A DNA stretch of 45,810 bases, taken from contig PNKB01000018.1 in the NCBI GenBank assembly GCA_013997645.1, positions 1-45,810 of the forward strand. Direction: 5' to 3'. Under the pieces are notes generated by a model that saw only the letters and a list, made by a program, of their open reading frames with translations, searched no databases and was not told the DNA's origin. Position numbers and translations under genes: made by a program. Below are positions 8,724 to 16,624 of the stretch, piece by piece; within the stretch, counting starts at the first letter, position 1, and each line of letters begins with the position of its first letter. The stretch comes from Cyanobacteria bacterium PR.3.49 (GTDB taxonomy: Bacteria; Cyanobacteriota; Vampirovibrionia; Obscuribacterales; Obscuribacteraceae).

Positions 8724-8806
8724 CCGAACGAAACGAGCGTCGAACCGATGGTGGCACACCATTCGGGAAGGCAAGATAAAGAGAATCTCTTCTTATCCAG
8801 AATCGC

Positions 8807-9048
8807 TTACTGGAACGCTGTCTTAAGAACCGTGCGACTTTTCGCATCGAGCAAAATCCACTGCAAATACGCGCCATCGCAAAGCAGGTCATCATTTTAA
8901 GAACCGACAATTGTAGGGCATTGACTCGTTCTGCCCTTTCCATTTCGGGCGACGGCGATTCGATGGACAGCAGGTCTACAAAGATGTACCGCCGTCGCGA
9001 GTTGAATGTTAGCAGAACGGTCAAGCCGAGCTCTTCAAATTTTCGGGC
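8807..9048 (-). pseudogene. Degraded coding remnant, frameshifted
   Basis: Two adjacent minus-strand frames read like one broken protein. The upstream part includes FEELGLTVLLTFNSRRRYI and ESPSPEMERAERVNALQLS. It continues, after a shift near 8893-8900, as DDLLCDGAYLQWILLDAKS then TVLKTAFQ and a stop at 8807. The frame is also closed by a TGA at 9049. There is no start or ribosome site. I recognise no family; calling it coding rests only on protein-like composition. Confidence 0.3.
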
Positions 9049-9201
9049 TCAGGACGAAAGCGATACCAGCAAGTATTCGCAGCGAAGCAAGCCGCGCCGA
9101 CGGTGCAACCGTTCGGTAAGGCAAGTTAAAGAGCAAAGCTCAAAAAGTTTGAAAGGCACCATTCATGGGGCTCATTTATAGCTCATACTTCTTGTAACTC
9201 A

Positions 9202-9366
9202 CTAAAAATGTGGCTCAAAGTCTTTCTTTGCGAGTTCCAATGCATGTTTCACATGAGCCATTCGTCCAGCCTTCGAAGAAATCAGGAATTTCCCTAGAGA
9301 CAGAAAATCGAAGTGTCGATGACAATTGTAGTAGCAACTGCTGAACTCAAGCGCGAACGTTGACAG
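9202..9366 (-). pseudogene. Coding remnant, C-terminal fragment
   Basis: A 54-codon open stretch without a usable start, ending in KAGRMAHVKHALELAKK then DFEPHF and a stop. The composition is protein-like, and no conventional start codon precedes it. It is probably the tail of a lost gene in the element. Confidence 0.3.
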
Positions 9367-9380
9367 TCATTTCTCTTCTT

Positions 9381-9412
9381 GATCGCCGACTCTTGATCCG
9401 GCGATCTTTTTT
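9381..9412 (+). terminator. Intrinsic terminator
   Basis: An 8-bp perfect stem, GATCGCCG with CGGCGATC, has a 10-nt loop and is followed by six T residues. It would stop plus-strand transcription before the Xis-like gene. Confidence 0.75.
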
Positions 9413-9481
9413 GTTCGAAAAGTCGCGATAAGAAGCGACATTTGCCCGCCCCGAACTCTGATCGTGGGCAAGGAGATCATC

Positions 9482-9706
9482 ATGTCCGAAACACTTCCCA
9501 AGCTTCATTCAGTAGCCGCAGCAGCCGACTATCTCGGCGTGTCACTGAAGACAATGTGGCGCATTATCAATTCCCGTCAAATATCATTCATCAAAATCAA
9601 TCGACGTGTTCTCATATCAACAGACGCAATGAACGAGTTCATTCAAGCGAACACGGTCACGAAACTTGATCCAGATGACATTGCGCGAAACTTCGTCTAC
9701 CGCTAA
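9482..9706 (+). CDS. Excisionase-like HTH protein
   Basis: 74 residues, an almost bare HTH_17/excisionase domain: LHSVAAAADYLGVSLKTMWR, then a wing IKINRRVLISTDAMNEFI. AAGGAG lies 6 nt before the ATG, which decides the start. Lying directly upstream of the integrase and in the same direction, it is the expected recombination directionality factor (Xis). It would bend DNA at the att sites and favour excision. Regulation of neighbouring genes is an alternative role. Confidence 0.75.
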   Translation: MSETLPKLHSVAAAADYLGVSLKTMWRIINSRQISFIKINRRVLISTDAMNEFIQANTVTKLDPDDIARNFVYR

Positions 9707-9842
9707 CGGAACTGACACAGCTCACACTAGCTAGCATCAAGTATTGATGCTGATTTTCTAACTAGCAAATACTCATTAAATGTGCGATCATTAGAGCACC
9801 GTATATAGTGCCTCGACAAATCGCGCGCCGGAGGAAGAATCC

Positions 9843-10958
9843 ATGGCAGGCGTCAAAGATGGTATCTGGAAACGTGGTAACAATTGGTACATCTCGGTAA
9901 AGGTCAACGGCCGTCGCCGAGTGAAATCTTTCGGCCGCGACCGCAAGGCAGCAGAGCTTGCGCTAGCAGAAATCTTGAAGCATCGCGCAGTTGCGAATGC
10001 CACCAATGATTGGTCTGGCCTGGCTGAATTCACCAAGCCGAAGACTCGCAAAACATTCGCAGAAGTCGCTGAAGATTACCTCGCTGAGAGAGCCAGCTTG
10101 AAGTACAGCACATTGCGAGGCTATCGCGAAGTGCTCAAGAACTACTTGCTTCCTGCATTCGGCAAAATGGAAGTCGGCGACATCAGCGAAGAAGATGTTG
10201 CGCGATTTCAGTCCGAAGTATCAAAAACCGTTTCAGCAGTGAGAACAAATAACATAATGGGTCTGCTGCGCTACATCATGAAAGTGTGTCTACGCAGAAA
10301 ACTGATCGCGGAGAATCCGACCGTGGGAGTTCGGTCGCTCACAGAAAAGCAGCCTGACATTGATCCGCTCACCAAAGAAGAATTGGACCTCGCTCTGTCG
10401 AAAATCGTTCCGCACTATCGCCCCTTGTTCACCTGTCTTGCATGGACCGGAGCCAGACCCAATGAGTTATTCGCGCTCCGCTGGAAAGACATCGATTTCA
10501 ATCGCGGCGAGATTCGAATCAACAAGGGCAGAGTGCGCGGCTCTGAAGATCTTCCAAAGACCGCATCGAGTTAAAGAATTGTGCCGATGCTCTCTACTGT
10601 GAAGCAAGCACTCGAGCAACAAAAACAGAAATTTACTGCCAATCTTGACGGTTACGTTTTCACAACCAAGAACGGACAACCAATCGACAAGCACCTAGAT
10701 CACGTTTGGAGATCGGCACTCAGGAAAGCTGGATTGCGACATCGACCGTCATATCAGCTGCGTCACACATTCGCGTCGCTTTGTCTTCAGAACGGAGTCG
10801 CACCCGGGTGGCTTGCACAGGTACTCGGACACTCCACATTGCAGACAACATTCAAGCACTACGCCAGATTCATTAAAGATTCATCGCGCGAAAACGAACA
10901 CAAGCTGGAGCAAATGCTCGGAAACAGAACGACTAAAACGAAAATGCTTAATCCTTGA
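9843..10958 (+). pseudogene. Tyrosine integrase with in-frame TAA stop
   Basis: The gene reads as one 371-codon frame except for a TAA at 10572-10574; both halves are in the same frame. The start has GGAGGAA upstream. Domains in order: an arm-binding AP2-like N-terminus (GIWKRGNNWYISVKVNGRRR), a SAM-like core-binding domain (about 65-165) and the catalytic domain. Arm I Arg is in GARPNELFALRW before the stop. After it come YQLRHTFAS (YxxR form of the HxxR box) and LGHSTLQTTFKHY with the nucleophilic Tyr. A GTG at 10581 could restart the second half, but a split enzyme is unlikely. This enzyme would have inserted the element into ssrA. A recent nonsense mutation or sequencing error are the alternatives. 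Confidence 0.85.
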
Positions 10959-11334
10959 AAAGATCCACAATGCGAGTTACAACGCCTTCCGCCACAATCT
11001 TACGTCCTTCTCGCACGAAAAATTTCAGACCCTCTTTAATGCGCTTGCGATGCTCAGTGGCGCGCAGCTCATCGTTGATAATTATCATCCGCGCATTCAC
11101 CGGTTCATACGTGGATACCCTGGTTCCTTCCGTGAGTGGCTCGCCATGCTCATCTACGAAGACCGGCCAAATCATGAATGCCGCATCAAGCTCGTCTTCG
11201 TATGAGAAATCAGAGCGATAGCCTTGCAGAACAAACGATGTTTGCCGTCCGCCTTCTTCCGCCGACAGAAATCGCAAGCGAGCTTCAAAATCGTTCCGGA
11301 TTGAAGCATATCGTCCCTTGTCGCTCATAAACAC
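10948..11334 (-). CDS. Small protein resembling EF-Tu domain III
   Basis: About 128 residues; the frame opens at GTG 11334 with an ATG two codons later. The middle has VLQGYRSDFSYEDELDAAF and the end has EGLKFFVREGRKIVAEGVV, which matches the beta-barrel pattern 'GLRFAIREGGRTVGAGVV' of EF-Tu domain III. Stand-alone proteins with this barrel exist in many bacteria without a proven role. There is no GTPase domain. It overlaps the integrase end by 11 nt on the opposite strand and lies divergent from the next small gene. The similarity is by eye only. Confidence 0.65.
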   Translation of the reverse strand: MFMSDKGRYASIRNDFEARLRFLSAEEGGRQTSFVLQGYRSDFSYEDELDAAFMIWPVFVDEHGEPLTEGTRVSTYEPVNARMIIINDELRATEHRKRIKEGLKFFVREGRKIVAEGVVTRIVDLFKD

Positions 11335-11378
11335 CCGTTCTTGTATTCCAATTTGATGACGACTACACTGTTTTGATT

Positions 11379-11747
11379 ATGACCGAAGAAACGACGATCT
11401 TATTTCGGCCGGTTGGACAGAAGGAATTGGACTTGATTGAGCAATCAGGTTTTACTGGCTTTCCGCCTCGCTTGGAAATACAACCGATCTTCTATCCGGT
11501 TCTGAATCAGGAATATGCGACCCAAATTGCACGCGACTGGAACACAAAGGATGCTGCCTCCGGCTATGTTGGCTATGTCACCAGGTTTCACGTCCGCTCG
11601 GATTACCTGTCCCAGTATGACGTCCAGATCGTAGGCGCGGCCGCTGTGCATCAGGAATACTGGATTCCAGCAGAGAAGCTCGATGAGTTCAACAAAAACA
11701 TTGTCGGGAAAATCGAAGTCATCGATCGGTTTGATCGCGCAACCTGA
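11379..11747 (+). CDS. Conserved small protein of unknown function
   Basis: 122 residues from the ATG at 11379 (a TTG two codons earlier is also in frame). It contains a run of patterned motifs: LFRPVGQKELDLIEQSGF, PPRLEIQPIFYPVLN, EYATQIARDWN and VTRFHVRSDYL. I recall proteins with very similar motifs labelled 'ADP-ribosylation/crystallin J1' in databases, but no ADP-ribosyl-hydrolase metal motif is visible, so I do not assign that activity. No signal peptide. It is the last gene before the ssrA att site. Confidence 0.6.
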   Translation: MTEETTILFRPVGQKELDLIEQSGFTGFPPRLEIQPIFYPVLNQEYATQIARDWNTKDAASGYVGYVTRFHVRSDYLSQYDVQIVGAAAVHQEYWIPAEKLDEFNKNIVGKIEVIDRFDRAT

Positions 11748-11805
11748 TCCTCACCCAAAAATCTTACTAAAACCGGGTGATTTCGGTTCCCAAAAATAAA
11801 TTGAC

Positions 11806-11825
11806 GGGCCACAAAAGGGGCCACA
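11806..11825 (+). repeat. Paired GGGCCACA motif, right end of element
   Basis: Same motif pair and same 12-bp spacing as 6112-6131, in the same orientation, about 75 bp inside the ssrA-proximal att copy. Confidence 0.6.
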
Positions 11826-11898
11826 CTTGAGCAGATCCTCCTTATTGAGAATGCTGGAAAGCGTGAGCCAATGCTCGTTTAAGCCCTGTTTAAAAAGT

Positions 11899-11923
11899 AA
11901 ATGGTGGAGGCGGCGAGAATCGC
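11899..11923. repeat. att copy within ssrA (ssrA-proximal end)
   Basis: The element-borne copy restores the encoded CCA, acceptor strand and T-arm of tmRNA, so the insertion leaves ssrA functional. Confidence 0.85.
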
Positions 11924-12302
11924 ACTCGCGTCCAAAGAAGCCGAGAGGCAAGCGTCTACAAGTTTAGTTCAGAAATTACTACAGTTGCTGATTACTCAGC
12001 CCGCTGCAGATAGCCTGAACGGCTACCCGGGATTGCGATTATGTCTTAGGCAGCACTAGCAACCGCTAATTTCGTGCTGCGGCAACCACCGTGGTTTGAC
12101 CCTTTAGCTTCGGGTAGTCAAGAAACTATCGAGTTCCGCTATCTAAAAGGTTAGTTTTAGGCAGCGCGCAGAGCGCGCTTCGCGGAGAAATCAACGCTGA
12201 TTACATTGGCGTTTGTTTTTTTTGCTCGGCTTTTTACGAGGATCTGAGCGACCTCGACCTGCAGCCTACGACCCAACAACCCTGTCGAATCTAAACGCCC
12301 CC
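11902..12302 (-). ncRNA. ssrA: tmRNA (one-piece, with encoded tag peptide)
   Basis: The 5' end GGGGGCG (12302-12296) pairs with CGCCTCC before A-CCA at the 3' end (11902), giving a seven-pair acceptor stem with one G-U. The 5' segment GATTCGACAGG and the T-arm GCGATTCTCGC are typical. The tag frame starts at Ala GCC 12209-12211 and ends at TAA 12158-12160, encoding ANVISVDFSAKRALRAA (17 residues), to which the charged Ala is added. Together with SmpB it rescues stalled ribosomes and marks products for proteolysis. The terminal AA fits protease recognition. The gene's 3' end is the attachment site of the neighbouring element. Confidence 0.95.
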
Positions 12303-12445
12303 ATGTGGGTGTTTGGCTAGATACTTCCTGCTATGCAATTTTCAGGGTGCAAAACTTCGCCCCGAAGGACAAAGGGATCAAACGAAACTACCTAAAGTAT
12401 AGCAGCGTTCACGAGCCGTCCCCCAGAATAAAGGTTTCTGTAAGC

Positions 12446-13366
12446 TTAAGAGCCGCTGCAGGCTCCGGTTTTCCGCATTAATGTAATACCAGACCAGCCA
12501 TTCGACTGATCGTTGTCGACTATGGCAAACCCGATGCTATCTATGACGGGTAAAAGGCGATCATGTTTCTCCAAAAGAATTCCGGCGCAAACAATTCTGC
12601 CGCCCGGCTTCAAAATCTTCGCGTAATCCGGCAGCAGAGCCATGTTGTCTTCGCATGTCAGATTGGAAAGAATTGTGTCGAACTGTCTCGACTCGACAAG
12701 ATCGAGCTCGCCGGTAAGCATTTCAATATGCTTCTCGACTCCGTTTAGCTTGAAGTTGTAGCAGGAATTTTCTACTGCAATGGGATCAATTTCCACAGCT
12801 GTAACCTGTGCTTCAGGATGCAACAATGCCACAGCAATTGCCAATATCCCGCTGCCTGAGCCGACATCGACAACATCGCCAGGATCGTCAATGCCTTCGA
12901 TTGCTCCCAAACAATAACGTGTAGTTGCATGCAATCCAGTGCCGAATGCCATACCAGGATCGATGAAAAGCTGCACGCGGTCTGGTTTTAGCTCTTCTTT
13001 CTTTTCCTTATACCAGGACGGACAAACCTGCAGTTTTTTTCCAATGTCAAATGGATGAAATCCCTCTTTCCACTTGGTCAACCAATCAGCCTCTTCAAGA
13101 GCCACTATTTTCAAGGTTTGCAGGCATTCACCAAGATAGTACTCTTCGAAGCAAGCACGCAAATTCAAGAGCTCATTTTCAGAGAGTTTCTCGCGTTCAA
13201 AGGACGCGATGATTTTCACATCCCGCTCGCCGAGCGGCTCGACCTGGCATCCCAGAGCACCGCACTGAATCATCAACCAGCAGCAAATGTCTTCGCGATC
13301 AGCAGACGTTTCAAATTCTGCCGTCGCCCAAACTCTCTTTTCTTTTTCAGTTTTTTGCTCGCCCAT
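12446..13366 (-). CDS. prmA: Ribosomal protein L11 methyltransferase
   Basis: 306 residues. PrmA architecture: an N-terminal substrate-binding domain (about 1-110), a linker with the diagnostic LFIDPGMAFGTGLHATTR, and a Rossmann methyltransferase domain with SAM motif VDVGSGSGILAIA and acidic residue in VTAVEIDP, then the active-site block ILSNLTCE. It trimethylates lysines of ribosomal protein L11. It begins 10 nt after the stop of the Ser/Asn-rich secreted protein gene, so the two are probably cotranscribed. ssrA follows downstream on the same strand. Confidence 0.93.
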   Translation of the reverse strand: MGEQKTEKEKRVWATAEFETSADREDICCWLMIQCGALGCQVEPLGERDVKIIASFEREKLSENELLNLRACFEEYYLGECLQTLKIVALEEADWLTKWKEGFHPFDIGKKLQVCPSWYKEKKEELKPDRVQLFIDPGMAFGTGLHATTRYCLGAIEGIDDPGDVVDVGSGSGILAIAVALLHPEAQVTAVEIDPIAVENSCYNFKLNGVEKHIEMLTGELDLVESRQFDTILSNLTCEDNMALLPDYAKILKPGGRIVCAGILLEKHDRLLPVIDSIGFAIVDNDQSNGWSGITLMRKTGACSGS

Positions 13367-13375
13367 CTTCTGCCT

Positions 13376-14251
13376 TTATTTGATGTACTTGCGAACCTGG
13401 CGCTCGATACTGGGCGCATGCTTCATGATTTGACGCTGAAGCTCCTGCTGGAGCGCACCTTTGACGCCTCCAGGAAGCTGCCCCGGCAAGCTTTGCTGAC
13501 CGGGCGTCATTCCATTTTGTGTCGATTGGTTGAACAACCCAGGCAAAATGCCACCCAGTGAGGATTGCGAGGGAGCAGTCATTGAATTTGCACCTTGCAA
13601 AAGCGGATGGCCGCCTGTTGGAGCAGGCAAAATCGCAGATGCCGGAGTCGGCTGCGGAGGTAAAGAAGTGGGAATGCTGCTGGCCGAGCCTCCGGAATAA
13701 TTCGAGCTGCCGCTGTCGTAATTGTTCGAGTTGCCACTGTCATTACCGTTCGAATTGCCGCTACTGGCGCTGTTGTAGTCAGTATTTCCGTCATTGTAGG
13801 GCGGCTGATTGCTGGAAGATGAATTGCTGCCGCGCTTAGAGCGCGAATGCCTGGAGGTCTTGTCTCCGACGAGATTCATGGCGCGAGCGTCTTGAGCCCG
13901 CATGTCGCCGGAATCGTCGACAATCACAACAAAAGCCGCACCCGTGCTTACGTTTGTCATAGCGTAGGTGCCTGCGGGCAAAGACGTATTTCCTGCTTTG
14001 AACAAGGAAAGACTCTGACTATCTCCGCCCGGAGCAGCGCTGCCAGAACCGGAGTTGATTGAATTATGAGAGTTGGAGGAACCGCTGGCGCTGTTTGCTC
14101 CACTTGTATCGTATCGACCCGATTGCGGAGCTTGCAGACTGTTCAGCGCGGCAGGCTGCTGCTTCTTCGTTTTCGCCGCATCTGCCGCCGCTGCCATACT
14201 AGCCAGGAGAAACACAGCCAGTGCCGGTGCGAGAATTGAGTTTTTCAACAT
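13376..14251 (-). CDS. Ser/Asn/Gly-rich secreted protein
   Basis: 291 residues from the ATG at 14251, fixed by GGAGGAA just upstream. A Sec signal peptide is present (MLKNSILAPALAVFLLASMAAAADA). After it come a linker, a small folded patch (LPAGTYAMTNVSTGAAFVVIV), a long low-complexity Ser/Asn/Gly region (about 145-205), a Pro-rich stretch and a C-terminal helix (QQELQRQIMKHAPSIERQV). No family is recognised. It looks like an envelope or extracellular protein. Its gene directly precedes prmA. Confidence 0.75.
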   Translation of the reverse strand: MLKNSILAPALAVFLLASMAAAADAAKTKKQQPAALNSLQAPQSGRYDTSGANSASGSSNSHNSINSGSGSAAPGGDSQSLSLFKAGNTSLPAGTYAMTNVSTGAAFVVIVDDSGDMRAQDARAMNLVGDKTSRHSRSKRGSNSSSSNQPPYNDGNTDYNSASSGNSNGNDSGNSNNYDSGSSNYSGGSASSIPTSLPPQPTPASAILPAPTGGHPLLQGANSMTAPSQSSLGGILPGLFNQSTQNGMTPGQQSLPGQLPGGVKGALQQELQRQIMKHAPSIERQVRKYIK

Positions 14252-14410
14252 CCGAAATTCCTCCGGCAAAACTAAAGAGCTCTTCAATCCTTGCTTACCC
14301 GCGCGCCAAGTTGTTTAGTCATCGAAAAGAATAGAACAGGAGAATGCCTGACGGGCGTGGAACATAGAAGTCGTGTTCACCAGTCTTGCCGAGTGTCGGT
14401 ACGAAATAAC

Positions 14411-15652
14411 ATGAAAGCGGCGACGATACTTACACTTTTGCTAGCCGCCGTTTTACCACTCAATTTGCTGAGTCAGTCAAGCTCGCTGGCCCAAAATAGC
14501 AGTCAGCAAAGCGGCGGGCAGAGCCAGGCTCGCCCATTTCCGACCACTAATTACTATCGCAGCCCCTATGCTCGACCGACCGGATACAGACCAGGAGAGT
14601 ATGCGGCACGGGCTTACGCGCGGCAAATGGAGCGTGAAGAACAGCAAAAGCAGGCGCAAAAACAGCAAAGCCAGCCGCAGCAATACAGCCAACTGAAGCA
14701 GTATGCACAGGCCTCAGGCGCATTAGCTTCCGACAAAGACAAGAACAAGGGCTATACATATGCGGACAAAGTAAACATCGACGGCATGAATCGCACCTTT
14801 CAGTGTCACCTGCCGGCCGGTTACAAAAACCTCAAAAACATGCCGCTGGTGCTTGTTTTCCATGGCTTGCAGCTGGACGGATTGACCATGATGTACCTGT
14901 CCAATTTTAATCCGGTTTCGGACCGCAACGGCTTTGTCGTGATTTACGGTGACGGCATTGGGAAAGCCTGGGACGACGGGCGAGGAGCCAGAGGCTATGA
15001 CGACGTCGGTTATGTGAGCAAAGTCATCGAAAAAATATCGAACACGGTAAGCATCGACAGAAGGCGCGTCTACGCATGCGGCATCAGTAACGGCGGATAT
15101 TTCTCCCAACTGCTTGCTTGCGCAATTCCCGACAAGCTCGCCGCCATCGGTGTAGTCGGCTCGACAATGTTGCAGCAAGCAGCCAATCGCTGTCACTCGA
15201 ATCGGTCTATGCCAATCATGTTTTTCCTTGGCACGGGAGATCCGCTTGTTGCCTGGGGTTCGGCCGGTTCTGGAACAGCCAATGGAGAATTGAACGATCT
15301 GGTTGAGCTTGTCGGCGCTAATAAAATTGGAGGAGTAGACAGTGCCATGGCGCGGTTTGGCGGCATCATACCGGTGCCGGAATTGATAGACTTTTGGACG
15401 GCGCACAACCATTGCTCGAGCAACCCATACACGACAATGGAGCCCGATAGAGACCCGAAAGATGGAACGAGAGTTCAGCGCCAAACCTGGGGATCGAGCG
15501 GCAGCGAAGTCGTTTTATATCGAATCGAAGGCGGCGGACACACCTGGCCTGGCGGTTTTCCCTATGCAGGCAGAGAATTCGCCGGGCGCATCAGTCAGGA
15601 CATAAATGCGTCCGAATTACTGTGGCAATTTTTCAAAACAAAATCACGCTAA
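14411..15652 (+). CDS. Secreted PHB-depolymerase/LpqC-family esterase
   Basis: 413 residues from the ATG at 14411, chosen because it starts a signal peptide (MKAATILTLLLAAVLPLNLL); the frame extends 40 codons further upstream without such a signal. A Gln-rich linker (about 70-105) precedes an alpha/beta-hydrolase domain with oxyanion motif LVFHG, nucleophile Ser226 in CGISNGGY, Asp277 in GTGDPLVAW and His377 in GGGHTWPGG. This is the pattern of COG3509 esterases, which include extracellular poly(3-hydroxybutyrate) depolymerases and feruloyl esterases. The actual polymer or ester cannot be decided. Confidence 0.85.
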   Translation: MKAATILTLLLAAVLPLNLLSQSSSLAQNSSQQSGGQSQARPFPTTNYYRSPYARPTGYRPGEYAARAYARQMEREEQQKQAQKQQSQPQQYSQLKQYAQASGALASDKDKNKGYTYADKVNIDGMNRTFQCHLPAGYKNLKNMPLVLVFHGLQLDGLTMMYLSNFNPVSDRNGFVVIYGDGIGKAWDDGRGARGYDDVGYVSKVIEKISNTVSIDRRRVYACGISNGGYFSQLLACAIPDKLAAIGVVGSTMLQQAANRCHSNRSMPIMFFLGTGDPLVAWGSAGSGTANGELNDLVELVGANKIGGVDSAMARFGGIIPVPELIDFWTAHNHCSSNPYTTMEPDRDPKDGTRVQRQTWGSSGSEVVLYRIEGGGHTWPGGFPYAGREFAGRISQDINASELLWQFFKTKSR

Positions 15653-15657
15653 AACAA

Positions 15658-15738
15658 GCATGACCAGCGCAGGGACGCGCCGGTCATGCAAAATGCAATC
15701 AGGGGCGGCGAAAGACGACCTGACCGCCCTTTGATTGC
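15658..15738. terminator. Double hairpin between convergent genes
   Basis: The first hairpin is GCATGACC with GGTCATGC (15658-15689) and is followed on the minus strand by TTGTTTT. The second pairs GCAATCA-GGGGCGG with CCGCCC-TTTGATTGC (15695-15738). Together they can end both the esterase and the Spy-like transcripts. Confidence 0.65.
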
Positions 15739-15746
15739 TGTTGTTG

Positions 15747-16313
15747 TTAGCTGACTGGAGCAGCTGGTGCGCTCATTTCAGCTGTCGGTCTGGGTCCGCG
15801 ACCCGGTCCGCCGTGCTTGAAGTGCTTATGATGGCCACCTCTGAAAGACGGTGCAAAGCGCATTTTTTGTCTTTGCTCCGGCGTCAGTGTTTCTGCAAAA
15901 TCAGCTTTGAAAGCGATCATCAAATTGGCGATGTCGGCTTTCAGATCGTTGATCTTAGTCTGCGTAGTCTTGATTGCTGCGCGATCAATGGAAGGCTTGG
16001 TGAGCAAGTCTCTCAATTCACGCGAATTTTTCGACAATTCAAGTTTTTTCGGTCCGATTGCATCTTTCAAGGAATTCTTCATGGTGAAGAGTTTTTCTTT
16101 CTGAGCATCTGTAAGATCGAATCCGCCTCTCATACCGCGATGATGACCGGCGCCGCATTTGCCTTTACCACCAGGACCACCGGGTCCGCCCTTTTCGGCG
16201 ATGTTGGTCTGGGTTACCGATTGTTCGACCGAACCCGATTGCGTATCTGCAAACGCAGGCGCAACGATGGAAAGCGAACTGATCGATAAGACTAATAGTT
16301 TCCTGTAATTCAT
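15747..16313 (-). CDS. Spy/CpxP-like LTxxQ periplasmic protein
   Basis: 188 residues from the ATG at 16313, which has AAGGAG 10 nt upstream. A signal peptide (MNYRKLLVLSISSLSIVAPAFA) is followed by a Gly/His-rich stretch, then a helical domain with two LTxxQ motifs (LTDAQKEKLF and LTPEQRQKM) bracketing long helices. The C-terminus is His/Gly-rich (RGGHHKHFKHGGPG). Spy/CpxP proteins are periplasmic chaperones or stress sensors. The His-rich ends suggest metal binding, which is inference. The leader contains a CCTCC/GGAGG hairpin near 16365-16380. Confidence 0.82.
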   Translation of the reverse strand: MNYRKLLVLSISSLSIVAPAFADTQSGSVEQSVTQTNIAEKGGPGGPGGKGKCGAGHHRGMRGGFDLTDAQKEKLFTMKNSLKDAIGPKKLELSKNSRELRDLLTKPSIDRAAIKTTQTKINDLKADIANLMIAFKADFAETLTPEQRQKMRFAPSFRGGHHKHFKHGGPGRGPRPTAEMSAPAAPVS

Positions 16314-16624
16314 AATCAAATAACTCCTTAATCGCACCACAAAGCTCACCGACTGGTAGACAGTCCTCCTTTGTAGGAGGCATCCCCAAACTTCGGCGCA
16401 GCCAATTTTTGCTTACAACTGTATAGACGTAAGTTCGGCGAAAAAAGTTCAAAGAAAATCGCTGCCAAAACAAAAAATTTCGGCAGCGACATATAAATAT
16501 GAATGCTAGAGGGTCTATATGCTCGTTTTGACCAGGTTTAATCGATCAAAGAGCAGGCGGAGCTAACGCGCCGCCATTTTATTAATAGATCGTCCGATCC
16601 TTAAACCGGAGTCGATGCTATCGG

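Larger units (their letters stand above)
8724..9481. other. Gene-poor stretch of the element
   Basis: It contains the two minus-strand remnants above and an imperfect direct repeat (about 8745-8790 against 9097-9137, sharing the core AAGGCAAG-TAAAGAG with one variable base). An intrinsic terminator lies at 9381-9412. No intact gene is supported. Confidence 0.5.
5974..11923. mobile_element. Integrative element inserted in the tmRNA gene 3' end
   Basis: A 25-bp sequence starting AAATGGTGGAGGCGGCGAGA occurs at 5974-5998 and again at 11899-11923, where it is the 3' end (CCA, acceptor and T-arm) of ssrA. The roughly 5.9 kb between them carries an Xis-like gene, a tyrosine integrase gene reading toward ssrA, a toxin-antitoxin pair and accessory genes. 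Both ends also carry a matching pair of GGGCCACA motifs. Use of the ssrA 3' end as attB by tyrosine integrases is well established; the boundaries follow from the repeat. The integrase frame is interrupted, so the element may now be fixed. Confidence 0.88.

Noticed and set aside
8671..9024. 117-codon minus-strand frame taken as an intact gene
   Set aside because: Its last part overlaps the hydrolase gene and loses protein-like character after about 8893, where another frame takes over; better explained as a decayed gene.
10581..10958. Second half of the integrase as a separate gene from GTG 10581
   Set aside because: It is exactly in frame with the first half and lacks the Arg I box and a ribosome site, so a nonsense-interrupted single gene is simpler.
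16360..16385. CCTCC/GGAGG hairpin in the Spy-like leader as a terminator or riboswitch
   Set aside because: The stem is only 5 bp without a T-run and there is no conserved aptamer pattern; mentioned only as a leader hairpin.
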